Shown in pieces: positions 37,553 to 45,652 of a DNA stretch of 64,000 bases (within the stretch, counting starts at the first letter, position 1; the number at the start of each line of letters is the position of its first letter). Source of the DNA: Candidatus Gastranaerophilales bacterium (GTDB lineage: Bacteria > Cyanobacteriota > Vampirovibrionia > Gastranaerophilales > Gastranaerophilaceae). A model generated the notes under the pieces. That model worked only from the letters and a program-made list of their open reading frames with translations, had not been told where the DNA came from and searched no databases. The position numbers were made by a program, and so were the translations under genes. The stretch spans positions 124,001 through 188,000 of the forward strand of contig CALUYY010000001.1 of NCBI GenBank assembly GCA_944325155.1. Direction: 5' to 3'.

Positions 37553-37578
37553 TATATAAAGTACATAAACTTTATATA
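37553..37578. promoter_or_regulatory. 26-bp palindrome upstream of the tandem surface-like genes
   Basis: The arms TATATAAAGT (37553-37562) and ACTTTATATA (37569-37578) are perfect inverted copies around ACATAA, 30 bases before the start at 37608. The right arm and flank (ATAAACTTTATATATTT) recur upstream of the second gene at 39048-39064. It could be an operator or an AT-rich promoter element. Confidence 0.5.
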
Positions 37579-37607
37579 TTTGAGAGAAAAATTATGAGGA
37601 TTTAGAG

Positions 37608-38993
37608 ATGACTCAAATTAATTCCATTTCAACCGAAAATAACGCCTATATTTACAATAAAGATTTACAGACGCAGGCAAACGAAATAAAAGATATTCAA
37701 CTGTTTGAATCGGACGATAATCGCTGCACGGACGGAAGCGACGACGGTAAACTCGGTGCGGGCGAAGTTCTTGAAAATACGGCAAAAGGCGCATTTGAAG
37801 GACTCGTAAACGGAATTAAAGGAATGTTTTTTGATAAAGAAGGCAATTTCAGCCTCGGTAATACATTAAAAACCGCAGTATTGGGCGCTGCATGTTTTAT
37901 CCCGGGGGTAGGACCCGTTATAGCAGGCACATTATGTGCCGCAGGCGCAGTATCGGGTGCCGCAAATACCGTACAGGGAATAGCAAAAGCAGCAACGGCG
38001 GAAACCGACGCCGAAGCAAAAGCAGCCTTCAGACAAGTGGGCGGCGGAGCACTTCAAACGGGCTTATCCGTCGTCGGTGCAAAAGCAAGCGCCAAAGCAA
38101 TTGCAAATAATGCAGGCGTTGCAAAATTAACATCAGGTTCAGGCAACAAACTTGTTAATGCCGTAAAAAATACCGGAAAAAGCATAACTAACTATTATAA
38201 AGGCGAAAGCTGGACAGGCGCAATTCAAAAAGGAGCATCGGGCACACTTGATAACATTTTAAATGTACCGAAAGCGGCAGGCGAAAAATTAACAAGCGTA
38301 AAAGATAAATTAACCAAAAAATCGGGAACAATAAGCGATAAAAAATTGCAAAAACTCGTTAAAAAAGGAAAAGTAACGGAGCAAATCGCAGATGACGGCT
38401 CAACATATTATACTCAACAAACGGGAAGAACAACGCAAAGAACCTATGTTCAAAAACAAGGAACCGAAGGAAAACAATACTCATACACAACACAAAATAA
38501 CAAAGTTGAAACATCATACGCATCGGCTCCAAAAACCGAAACAAAAGAATTGGGCTTTAATGACCTTGCGGATGATATCAAAGCAGGCGTTGACGGCATG
38601 GCAAAAGGCGAAATAAGAGAAATCGGAACAACAAAAGTTAAAGCTCTGGGCGACAATAAATTTAAAGTAACAACCCAAACGGGAAGCGAAAAAATCGTAA
38701 AACAAACAACGACAATGAATAAAAACGCAAGAGAAGCATACAATGCCCACAGAAAAGAACTTCAGGAACAAGGCGTTTCAATAAAAGAATTTAAAGAAGG
38801 CGGAGAATTTACACTTGAAGACGGAACAACAATTAAATATGACCCCTCTTCAAAAACCGCATCAACTACAACAATAAAAGATTCAAACGCAATTGCAAAA
38901 AGATTCGGCGAACTGAACGGCTTTAAAGCAGCTTCGGGTAAAGCAGCGGGATTTGGAATACTAACTGGCAATATTCAACCCGATGAAGAATAA
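37608..38993 (+). CDS. Hypothetical surface-like protein with EF-hand loop and glycine-rich hydrophobic region (paralogue 1)
   Basis: 461 residues, no N-terminal signal peptide. The N-terminal half has an EF-hand-type loop DGSDDGKLGAGE (42-53), a second Asp/Asn-Gly loop in FDKEGNFSLGN, and a Gly/Ala-rich hydrophobic region (ACFIPGVGPVIAG and onward, about 90-120). This resembles membrane-inserting or fusion segments. The C-terminal half is Thr/Lys/Gln-rich, with recurrent short strands (STYYTQQTG, EFTLEDGTTIKYD) and no Cys. The next gene is a paralogue with the same order of parts. I recognise no known family. It could be an exported adhesin or an effector using a route that needs no classical signal. 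No toxin catalytic motif or immunity gene is visible. Confidence 0.72.
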   Translation: MTQINSISTENNAYIYNKDLQTQANEIKDIQLFESDDNRCTDGSDDGKLGAGEVLENTAKGAFEGLVNGIKGMFFDKEGNFSLGNTLKTAVLGAACFIPGVGPVIAGTLCAAGAVSGAANTVQGIAKAATAETDAEAKAAFRQVGGGALQTGLSVVGAKASAKAIANNAGVAKLTSGSGNKLVNAVKNTGKSITNYYKGESWTGAIQKGASGTLDNILNVPKAAGEKLTSVKDKLTKKSGTISDKKLQKLVKKGKVTEQIADDGSTYYTQQTGRTTQRTYVQKQGTEGKQYSYTTQNNKVETSYASAPKTETKELGFNDLADDIKAGVDGMAKGEIREIGTTKVKALGDNKFKVTTQTGSEKIVKQTTTMNKNAREAYNAHRKELQEQGVSIKEFKEGGEFTLEDGTTIKYDPSSKTASTTTIKDSNAIAKRFGELNGFKAASGKAAGFGILTGNIQPDEE

Positions 38994-39026
38994 TTTGTTA
39001 ACAATTGTAAAAGTAAAGTTAACAAA
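38994..39026. repeat. Inverted repeat TTTGTTAAC/GTTAACAAA
   Basis: Perfect nine-base arms at 38994-39002 and 39018-39026, with a 15-base loop, right after the stop of the first paralogue and before the second promoter region. A-rich rather than T-rich sequence follows on the plus strand, so it is not a typical terminator. It may be an operator or an RNA-stabilising hairpin. Confidence 0.5.
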
Positions 39027-39047
39027 AAAAGCAATAATAAAAAAGAT

Positions 39048-39064
39048 ATAAACTTTATATATTT
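39048..39064 (+). repeat. 17-base direct repeat of the upstream region of paralogue 1
   Basis: ATAAACTTTATATATTT at 39048-39064 is identical to 37565-37581, at a similar distance from each start codon (27 and 32 bases). This indicates that the tandem duplication included regulatory DNA. Confidence 0.75.
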
Positions 39065-39095
39065 AACAAGAGAGAAAAATAACGAGGAGAAACAA

Positions 39096-40562
39096 ATGAG
39101 CTACGTAAATACTATTCAAACACAAAGTAATACGTACACCTACGACCAACTGCAAGCAATGATGGCAAACGGAACAATTGATTCAAGCACGGTGCAAAAT
39201 GTATCGGTCTTTAATCAATCCGCAGATCCTTCAGCTTGTACGGACGGAAAAGATGACGGAAAATTAGGATTTTTTGAATCAATAGGAAGCGCAATTTCAG
39301 GCGCAGTTAAAGGCTTGGTTAACGGTGTCAAAGGAATGTTCTTTGACGAAAACGGAAACTTCAGCCTCGGAAATACATTAAAAACAATAGGAACCGCAGC
39401 AGCATGCTTTATCCCGGGCGTCGGTCCCGTTATTGCGGCAGGCTTATGTACGGCAGGCGTTGTTAAGGGTGTAAGCGGTGTTGCACAGGGTATATCGGCA
39501 GCAGCAAGCGCAACAACCGATGCCGAAGCAAAAGCGGCATTTGAATCAATCGGTTCGGGTGCATTAACCACAGGTCTGTCTGCCGTGGGTCTTAAGGCTT
39601 CTGTCGGTGCGGTTGCACAAAATGCAGGTGTTGCAAATGCAGCAAGCAACTCATTAAGACAAAACGTATCAGGCATAGCTAAAAACGTATCAAATTCATT
39701 CAAGAGCGGAACAGGCGTTACGGGCAAACTCGGAAGCGCAGCCAATACATTAACGGGCAACTATTACGGTACGGCATGGAACAGTGCAACGGGTACAACA
39801 CTTCAAAAAGCGGGCACCGTATTAAAACAAACGGCACATGATACGGGCGCAAATATGGTTAAAGCGGCAACAACGGTGAAAAACAAAGGTCAGGAAAAAC
39901 TCGATAAATTAACGGGTAAACGAGGCGAAAACTTAACGGGCGACGCAGCAGCCAAAAAATTAAGCTCGGGCAAAAACAAAGTAACCGCAGACCAAATTGA
40001 TAAAGCAATCAAAAATAACGGCGGTGAATTACAAGTCGGAGATAAAACATACAAAGTAAGCAAAACAACGACAGACGGAACAACAACTTATTCATACGAA
40101 TTAAAAGGCAATAAATCTACTCAATATATGGCAAATGAAAACGGAGCCGACAGAGTGGTAACAAAAGAAACCAAAAGTATTGATAAAGTTAACAGAGGCA
40201 CAGGCAAAAAAGACGGCGTAAGATACAAAGTTCTTGATGACGGAAAAACGGTAGAAGTTACAACAAGCAGAAACGCAACAAAAGTTGATACATTCGTACA
40301 CAATGCACAAGTAAATCCTTATAACGGAATGCCTCAAAGCGGAAACGTATTCAGAACGGGTGTTACAATAGCTTCACAAAACGCAGCGGACACAACCGAA
40401 GATATCACTCAAAGCATAGCTTATCAATCAACCCCTATGGCTACGGTAAACACTCAAACAGGCAGAGAATATTATCTTGAAGACTATAATATAATGACGG
40501 AAGACGAAGTAAATCAGGCATATTCTGACATTATGGCTCAAACACAACAAATTCAATTATAA
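39096..40562 (+). CDS. Hypothetical surface-like protein with EF-hand loop and glycine-rich hydrophobic region (paralogue 2)
   Basis: 488 residues with a good GGAG site. It repeats the plan of the previous gene: the loop DGKDDGKLGFFE (50-61), FDENGNFSLGNTLKT, then ACFIPGVGPVIAA and a Gly/Ala/Ser-rich helical region. The first 200 residues are closely similar between the two. The C-terminal halves share only short motifs (NYYxGxxW, DKTYKV versus DGSTYY), so they have diverged faster. No Cys occur in the C-terminal half. The C-terminus is acidic and Gln-rich (EDEVNQAYSDIMAQTQQIQ). Function unknown. A terminator follows at 40599-40628. Confidence 0.72.
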   Translation: MSYVNTIQTQSNTYTYDQLQAMMANGTIDSSTVQNVSVFNQSADPSACTDGKDDGKLGFFESIGSAISGAVKGLVNGVKGMFFDENGNFSLGNTLKTIGTAAACFIPGVGPVIAAGLCTAGVVKGVSGVAQGISAAASATTDAEAKAAFESIGSGALTTGLSAVGLKASVGAVAQNAGVANAASNSLRQNVSGIAKNVSNSFKSGTGVTGKLGSAANTLTGNYYGTAWNSATGTTLQKAGTVLKQTAHDTGANMVKAATTVKNKGQEKLDKLTGKRGENLTGDAAAKKLSSGKNKVTADQIDKAIKNNGGELQVGDKTYKVSKTTTDGTTTYSYELKGNKSTQYMANENGADRVVTKETKSIDKVNRGTGKKDGVRYKVLDDGKTVEVTTSRNATKVDTFVHNAQVNPYNGMPQSGNVFRTGVTIASQNAADTTEDITQSIAYQSTPMATVNTQTGREYYLEDYNIMTEDEVNQAYSDIMAQTQQIQL

Positions 40563-40598
40563 TACATTTCACTAAAGCACATAAAGAAAGAACAAATA

Positions 40599-40628
40599 AA
40601 AAGCGGGCTTAATCTTAAACCCGCTTTT
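40599..40628. terminator. Bidirectional terminator
   Basis: The arms AAAAGCGGG (40599-40607) and CCCGCTTTT (40620-40628) form a stem with an inner TTAA pairing. It ends paralogue 2 on the plus strand and overlaps the stop codon of the minus-strand Tyr-rich protein. Confidence 0.8.
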
Positions 40629-41220
40629 AATCTATAATCGTAACACTTGCACCGCCCCCGGATGAGCTTGAATGCTCCAAGCCCATGCCGTCTTGATAAG
40701 ACCCCATGGAAGCATTGCTTCCGTTTGAGAATAAATCGATTGATTTTTTATTGTTATTCGGATTATAAACCCCCTGAATATAAGGATTATTTTTCGGAAT
40801 ATCATTTTTAAAATAATATTCATTATCATCATCCTTATTAAAAAATCTTTTTACTTTTGTAATTAAGCTTTCATTATAAACATAAGGACTATACCCTGAA
40901 TAATAAGATGTCGTATAACCGTACGGACGATAAGAATTATAATATCCGCCCGTATAACCCCTGTATGGCATATTATAATAATTATATACAGGGGGGCTGA
41001 ACCCCGTCATAAACCCTTGTCGAAACATCCTGTAAGGTCTTGAAAATCTTCTGTATCCGCCCCTGTTTACGCCGTAGCCGAAACTTGCGGCATTATACGT
41101 ACAATTTTGTTGAATATCTTTTATATTTAATGATAAATTTTTTTCTTCCGCAATTAAATTTTCTGCAAACACGGGAGAAATAATCAAAAATAAACTTAAA
41201 CATAATACTCTTTTTTTCAT
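40627..41220 (-). CDS. Secreted Tyr/Gly-rich protein
   Basis: 197 residues with a signal peptide (MKKRVLCLSLFLIISPVFA). The mature protein has a low-complexity Tyr/Gly/Arg/Pro region (about residues 48-120) with repeats such as YNYYNMPYRGYTGGYYN and PYGYTTSYYSGYSPY. The C-terminus is Ser/Gly-rich with a short hydrophobic end (ASVTIID). Such Tyr/Gly-rich segments occur in extracellular matrix or envelope-associated structural proteins. No enzymatic motif is seen. A second secreted protein gene lies upstream on the same strand with a 63-base gap, so the two may be co-transcribed. Confidence 0.7.
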   Translation of the reverse strand: MKKRVLCLSLFLIISPVFAENLIAEEKNLSLNIKDIQQNCTYNAASFGYGVNRGGYRRFSRPYRMFRQGFMTGFSPPVYNYYNMPYRGYTGGYYNSYRPYGYTTSYYSGYSPYVYNESLITKVKRFFNKDDDNEYYFKNDIPKNNPYIQGVYNPNNNKKSIDLFSNGSNASMGSYQDGMGLEHSSSSGGGASVTIID

Positions 41221-41283
41221 AATAAAAAAGAATAAACTTTAGATTTATTTTTTTAATCGGAAATAAAGGCAATATAAAAAAGA

Positions 41284-42090
41284 CTAATTATTTAACTGTC
41301 TTATTGCAAAAACCGTTTTATCCAAATCTTGCAACAATTTATTGTCTTCTTCAATTAAATTAACAGGGTCATATTTGGTTCCCGTAACGGGGGAAAATTT
41401 TGAATAATAATTTGCATCAAATTTCAAATTTCCCAAAACTTTTGCTTTATAGGTTAAATCCAATAAAAGCCAGTATGAAGGGCTCATCCCTTCGGGTTTA
41501 TTTGCATAAAGTTTTTCTATTCTTTTTGTATGTAAGTCTAAAACATTAACGTTAGCGTTAAATTTTTGAACCGGCTGATGAGATACTATAACTTGTCTGA
41601 AAGTTTCCAGAAATTTCATTACCCTGAGCATGTCACCGACATAAGGAGAAGGCTTTTCTTTATTTAAGATAACATCCAAAAATAAAGGATCTTCAAGCTC
41701 CGACTGCTTAAATTCTTCGGGGAAAAATTCTTCCGCACTTTGTCTTTGATCATTACCGGAGGCAGTTTTCGGTCTTTTATATTGAAATTCGGAATTTAAA
41801 TTCGGAAGTGTGCCCGTATACCCTCTTGTATCCGAATCAAACTGCGCTTTTATTTTGTCTTCTCTTTTAAAAAGTTTTTTAAAAAAACTTACAATCGGAT
41901 TTTCTTTTTTGGGTGTTTCATAGGTTGTTGAAGAATTTTTTGCAAGCTCGCTTGAATATCCCTTTTTAATTAAGTTCTCCGCTTTATATGATACATTGGG
42001 CGGAGTATCAAGAACAAAAGAATTATCGGCAGCTTGCGCCGCATTAACTAATATAACAAGAAATGCCAATACAATTAAAAAATTACGCAT
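41284..42090 (-). CDS. Secreted hypothetical protein
   Basis: 268 residues with a signal peptide (MRNFLIVLAFLVILVNAAQA). The mature part has a Lys/Thr-rich linker, then PIVSFFKKLFKRED, and a helical C-terminal half (FLDVILNKEKPSPYVGDML, VMKFLETFRQVIV, LDLHTKRIEKLYANKP). It has few Cys and no recognisable enzyme motif. Between Pth (40 bases upstream in transcription order) and the Tyr-rich protein, it may belong to an envelope gene cluster. I do not recognise a family. Confidence 0.7.
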   Translation of the reverse strand: MRNFLIVLAFLVILVNAAQAADNSFVLDTPPNVSYKAENLIKKGYSSELAKNSSTTYETPKKENPIVSFFKKLFKREDKIKAQFDSDTRGYTGTLPNLNSEFQYKRPKTASGNDQRQSAEEFFPEEFKQSELEDPLFLDVILNKEKPSPYVGDMLRVMKFLETFRQVIVSHQPVQKFNANVNVLDLHTKRIEKLYANKPEGMSPSYWLLLDLTYKAKVLGNLKFDANYYSKFSPVTGTKYDPVNLIEEDNKLLQDLDKTVFAIRQLNN

Positions 42091-42130
42091 ACTATTGATT
42101 ATACTTACATATTAAAAAAAGTAAAAATTG

Positions 42131-42685
42131 TTAAATATGATTTTTGTTATATAAATTCTGTAAAGTTGCAAAATCGGTTATAAGCCAGTCAAGAGCGGCA
42201 TTTTTGGCAACATTTAAAACTTTTTGAAGTTCTTTTTCTTCAGACATTGAAAAATTTTGCAAAACGAAATTTTCTGAAGGAATTCCTTTCGGCTGGGGAC
42301 CTATTCCTATTTTTAATCTTGAAAATTTGTTTGAACCCGTTTCTTTAATAACCGATTTTATCCCGTTGTGTCCGCCGTCAGACCCTTCGTTTCTAAACCT
42401 TAAAGTGCCCAGAGGAAGTGAAATATCATCATATATAACTAAAATATCCCTGATATCAAGTTTATAAAAATTCATTAATTCAATAACCGCAAGCCCCGAT
42501 AAATTCATATAGGTTTTCGGAAGAAGATATAATGTGTCATTGTCTTTAACAAAAAAAGACTTAAATTTATCGCATAATTTAAGATTTTTTTCTTCCAAAA
42601 TTTTATCGATAACCATAAAGCCGGTATTATGTCTTGTTTTTATATATTTGGCTTCAGCGTTTCCCAAACCTATTAATGCTTTCAT
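42131..42685 (-). CDS. pth: Peptidyl-tRNA hydrolase
   Basis: 184 residues, standard bacterial Pth length. It releases tRNA from peptidyl-tRNA that drops off ribosomes. The N-terminal LIGLGNAEAKYIKTRHNTGF carries the catalytic His19 and the neighbouring Asn20. Asp in VIYDDISLPLG (near residue 93) is the second catalytic residue, and RFRNEGSDGGHNGIKSV is the tRNA-binding signature. It is followed by secreted protein genes on the same strand. A housekeeping gene, often preceded by ctc/rplY, which is not seen here. Confidence 0.96.
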   Translation of the reverse strand: MKALIGLGNAEAKYIKTRHNTGFMVIDKILEEKNLKLCDKFKSFFVKDNDTLYLLPKTYMNLSGLAVIELMNFYKLDIRDILVIYDDISLPLGTLRFRNEGSDGGHNGIKSVIKETGSNKFSRLKIGIGPQPKGIPSENFVLQNFSMSEEKELQKVLNVAKNAALDWLITDFATLQNLYNKNHI

Positions 42686-42751
42686 TTTATAAAATCCTGA
42701 ACATATTTTAATTTTAATTATAATACAAATTATTCTGTTAGAGGGTTTACG

Positions 42752-42774
42752 AGATGATTAAAAAATAATCATCT
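42752..42774. promoter_or_regulatory. Palindrome upstream of XRE regulator gene
   Basis: AGATGATTA (42752-42760), a five-base A spacer and TAATCATCT (42766-42774) form a perfect inverted repeat 41 bases before the start codon at 42816. There is no T tract, so it looks more like an autoregulatory operator than a terminator. Confidence 0.5.
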
Positions 42775-42815
42775 AAAGGTTAAGTTCTAAAATAAAATAA
42801 TTTTGGAGCAAAAAA

Positions 42816-43382
42816 ATGAATAATATCGACATAAAAGACACAAATAAAAAAAGTTCGAAGAAAGTAAGCGAGTTTTTGGAAAAAAACAATCTTCATAAAA
42901 AAGACTTTGCGCAAATGATAGGAGTAACTCTTTCTTACGTTTACAATTTAATAGACGACAACATCCCCTTTTCAACAAGGTCAACCACAATCGAGCGCAT
43001 TGCAACGGTTATGGATATAATGCCGGAAGATTTTGAAGAATACGTAATAGAACAAGACCCGATACCTTATAACAAGAACCTTGAAAAAATAAAAGAGTAT
43101 ATTAAAAACAACAATATGACAATAACCGATTTTTTAAAGCAGTTTGAAAGAAAAAAGCGCTTAAAAATCGTAGACACATTAAGAGGTAAAGAACCCGTTT
43201 CGATAGATTATTTTGAATTAAAACAAATAAAAGATATATTAAATATCCCCGATGAAGATTTCTTTGAATTATGGAAAAATATATTTACCGATTATCTTCA
43301 AAAAGGCGGGTTTGACGTTGAAAAAAATAAAAATATGCTGGATAAAATGATAGACTGCGCAAAAGAATATATTAAAGGGTAA
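42816..43382 (+). CDS. XRE-family helix-turn-helix protein with C-terminal extension
   Basis: 188 residues. The region around residues 16-75 has a Cro/C1-type helix-turn-helix: VSEFLEKNNLHKKDFAQMIG, then VTLSYVYNLIDDN, and a helix ERIATVMDIMPEDFEEYV. The C-terminal half is helical and acidic (IKEYIKNNNMTITDFLKQFE), where a second, weaker HTH-like pattern appears (about 90-140). The N-terminus is Lys/Asn-rich. The gene is preceded by a GGAG site and a perfect palindrome, so it may repress itself. It stands alone between pth and the LysM gene, both of which face other ways or have their own promoters. Confidence 0.75.
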   Translation: MNNIDIKDTNKKSSKKVSEFLEKNNLHKKDFAQMIGVTLSYVYNLIDDNIPFSTRSTTIERIATVMDIMPEDFEEYVIEQDPIPYNKNLEKIKEYIKNNNMTITDFLKQFERKKRLKIVDTLRGKEPVSIDYFELKQIKDILNIPDEDFFELWKNIFTDYLQKGGFDVEKNKNMLDKMIDCAKEYIKG

Positions 43383-43425
43383 AAAAGACATATGTAATAT
43401 TTCTTAATGACAAAAGTTACAATTC

Positions 43426-43454
43426 TTGCCTTAATCCCTCATTTGAATTAGTAT
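43426..43454 (+). promoter_or_regulatory. Candidate sigma70-type promoter for the LysM protein gene
   Basis: TTGCCT (43426-43431), a 17-base spacer and TAGTAT (43449-43454), ending 31 bases before the ATG at 43486. Confidence 0.6.
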
Positions 43455-43485
43455 TAACATAAGGAAAGGGACTACAGGTAAAATA

Positions 43486-44049
43486 ATGAAAAGCTCCACA
43501 CTTCACAGATCAAATCTTTCAAAAGAAAAAATGTCCATGATAGAAAACGTAAGACCGCAAACCTACGGAAGCGGAATTTCAAACGTTAATCATTACATGA
43601 ATTTTCAAAAAAAGCCGGAGCTTGATGTATTATGGAGAGATTTTGAAAAAAACGTACAAACAAAATCAAAAAACAAAGGTCCCGTTGTATATACAGGCAT
43701 CGGTTTTGTTTTAGGGCTTTTGTTTGCCCTCGGCATTGCGGCAATTGTAGCGCTAGCTTCATATAACACTACAACTGCGGATGACATTGACAATCGGATT
43801 TATAAAATGGAAGATCCGCAGACACAGGTTGCAATCGTTCCTTCAAACACTAATGAAACCGCTGCACATGCCGAAATGGCGCTGGAAGAAAAATATACCG
43901 TTAAAGCGGGCGACACATTGGATGACATTGCATACAGATTTTACGGCAAGTATGATTTAAATAAGATTGAAGAGATAATGAAGCTTAACAACATAAAAGA
44001 CGCAACAACAATTCAAATCGGACAGGTTTTAATAATTCCGTTAAATTAA
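43486..44049 (+). CDS. Single-pass membrane protein with C-terminal LysM domain
   Basis: 187 residues. The first 65 residues are polar and presumably cytoplasmic, one transmembrane helix is at about 69-92 (GIGFVLGLLFALGIAAIVAL), and a LysM domain occupies about 135-187 (YTVKAGDTLDDIAYRFYGK ... NIKDATTIQIGQVLIIPL). LysM binds peptidoglycan or chitin-like glycans, so the protein probably ties the inner membrane to the cell wall. The topology is type II (N-in). It precedes the AGCS symporter gene with a 52-base gap. It may be a division or envelope scaffold. Confidence 0.87.
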   Translation: MKSSTLHRSNLSKEKMSMIENVRPQTYGSGISNVNHYMNFQKKPELDVLWRDFEKNVQTKSKNKGPVVYTGIGFVLGLLFALGIAAIVALASYNTTTADDIDNRIYKMEDPQTQVAIVPSNTNETAAHAEMALEEKYTVKAGDTLDDIAYRFYGKYDLNKIEEIMKLNNIKDATTIQIGQVLIIPLN

Positions 44050-44101
44050 GCGCCTTTTAGCGATTTATCCAAAACGAATAGCAAAGAGAGGAAAAGACTT
44101 T

Positions 44102-45652
44102 ATGCTGACTCGTCTAATGGCAGTGATGACGATTTTTTGCGCGGCAATGCAAAGCGCTTTTGCAATGAGCATTGACGAACAAATTGATAAATATTTTGCA
44201 CCGTTTTCTGACGCATTTTCAAACGTTGTATTTTTATCAATTAACATATGCAATCAAAAAGTCCCCGTTTTAATTTTGTTGTTAATCATAGCAAGTATTT
44301 TCTGCACATTTTATTTAAGAGGAATAAGTATCTGGGGTTTTAAACATTCCCTGAAACAAATATTCGGAAGAAAACCGGAATTTAATGAATCATACAATGA
44401 TAAAGACGGCGAAGTGTCATCTTTGGGCGCTCTTGCAACGGCACTGTCAGGAACGGTCGGTTTAGGCAGCATAGCGGGTGTTGCAATTGCAATATCGGTC
44501 GGAGGCCCGGGGGCAATGTTTTGGATGTGCGTGGGTGCGGTTTTTGCAATGGCGCTAAAATTCTGCGAAGTAACACTTGCTCTTAAATACAGAAGATTTA
44601 ACGCAGACGGCTCCGTTTCGGGCGGGCCTATGTTTTATATAGCACACGGGCTTACAAGAAAAGGCTTAAGGTGGCTCGGTCAGCCGATGGCAATGTTTTT
44701 TGCAATTATGTGCGTCCCGGGTGCCCTTGGCGGCGGCTGCATGCTTCAAATTAATCAGGCAACAAGACAGGTTATAAGCATAACCGGCGGCGAAAACAGT
44801 TTTTTTGAGTACCATGCCTGGATATTCGGGCTTATTGTCGCAATTCTTGTCGGGCTTACAATCGTAGGCGGGATTAAAAGCATAGCAAACGTAACTTCAA
44901 AAGTTGTGCCTGCAATGTGCGGACTTTATATTTTATCTGCTTTAATTATAATCCTTGTTAATTTCCAAAATATACCGGATTGTTTTATGACGATAATAAA
45001 AGAGGCTTTTGTTCCCGAATCCGTTGCGGGCGGCGTAATAGGAACAATCGTTATGAGTATGAGAAGATCAATCCAGTCAAATGAAGCAGGCTCAGGCTCA
45101 GCACCTATTGCATATGCAGCAGTCAAAACAAAAGAACCGGTTTCACAGGGTTTTGTATCTTTGATTGAACCCTTTTTCGTAACGGCAGTTATATGTTCAA
45201 TGACCGCTCTTGTTATCGTTATAACCGAACAATACAAAGAATATACAACGGGTATGACGGGTGTTGAATTAACATCATCCGCTTTTGCATCCGTATTTTC
45301 ATTCTTCCCGTATGTTCTTGCAATCGTAATTGTTTTATTTGCAATTTCAACCATAATTTCCTGGGCATATTACGGGCAAAAAGCTTGGAGTTATATGTTC
45401 GGGGAAGGGTTTAAAAGAACCAAATCCTATCAAATAATGTTTTGCTGCTTTATCGTAATCGGCTCATCAATGAACTTAAGCAGCGTTGTAAACTTTACCG
45501 ATGCAACAATGCTTGCAATGGCGCTTCCCAATTTAATTACAATATTTATTTTAATTAAAGAAATTAAAGCCGATTTAATACAATATTGCAAAAAACATAA
45601 TCTTATAACCTTTATGACAAAACCCTGGTTTAAAGAAAATGTATCAGCATAA
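44102..45652 (+). CDS. AGCS family sodium:amino acid symporter
   Basis: 516 residues, about eleven hydrophobic segments. The family signature appears as GTVGLGSIAGVAIAIS followed by GGPGAMFWM (about residues 118-142), and the long conserved NEAGSGSAPIAYAAVK with EPVSQGFVSLIEPFFVT (about 323-355). These belong to alanine or glycine/sodium symporters (AGCS/AlsT). It has a hydrophobic N-terminal segment that may act as a signal or first helix. It overlaps the next gene by 14 bases, so translation is likely coupled to the PLP enzyme. An amino acid substrate (Ala or Gly) would suit the next gene, which uses Ala or Gly. Confidence 0.92.
   Translation: MLTRLMAVMTIFCAAMQSAFAMSIDEQIDKYFAPFSDAFSNVVFLSINICNQKVPVLILLLIIASIFCTFYLRGISIWGFKHSLKQIFGRKPEFNESYNDKDGEVSSLGALATALSGTVGLGSIAGVAIAISVGGPGAMFWMCVGAVFAMALKFCEVTLALKYRRFNADGSVSGGPMFYIAHGLTRKGLRWLGQPMAMFFAIMCVPGALGGGCMLQINQATRQVISITGGENSFFEYHAWIFGLIVAILVGLTIVGGIKSIANVTSKVVPAMCGLYILSALIIILVNFQNIPDCFMTIIKEAFVPESVAGGVIGTIVMSMRRSIQSNEAGSGSAPIAYAAVKTKEPVSQGFVSLIEPFFVTAVICSMTALVIVITEQYKEYTTGMTGVELTSSAFASVFSFFPYVLAIVIVLFAISTIISWAYYGQKAWSYMFGEGFKRTKSYQIMFCCFIVIGSSMNLSSVVNFTDATMLAMALPNLITIFILIKEIKADLIQYCKKHNLITFMTKPWFKENVSA

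Noticed and set aside
37608-40562. Polymorphic toxin or contact-dependent inhibition system
   Set aside because: No toxin catalytic motif, no immunity gene between the two, and homology continues weakly into the C-terminal halves.
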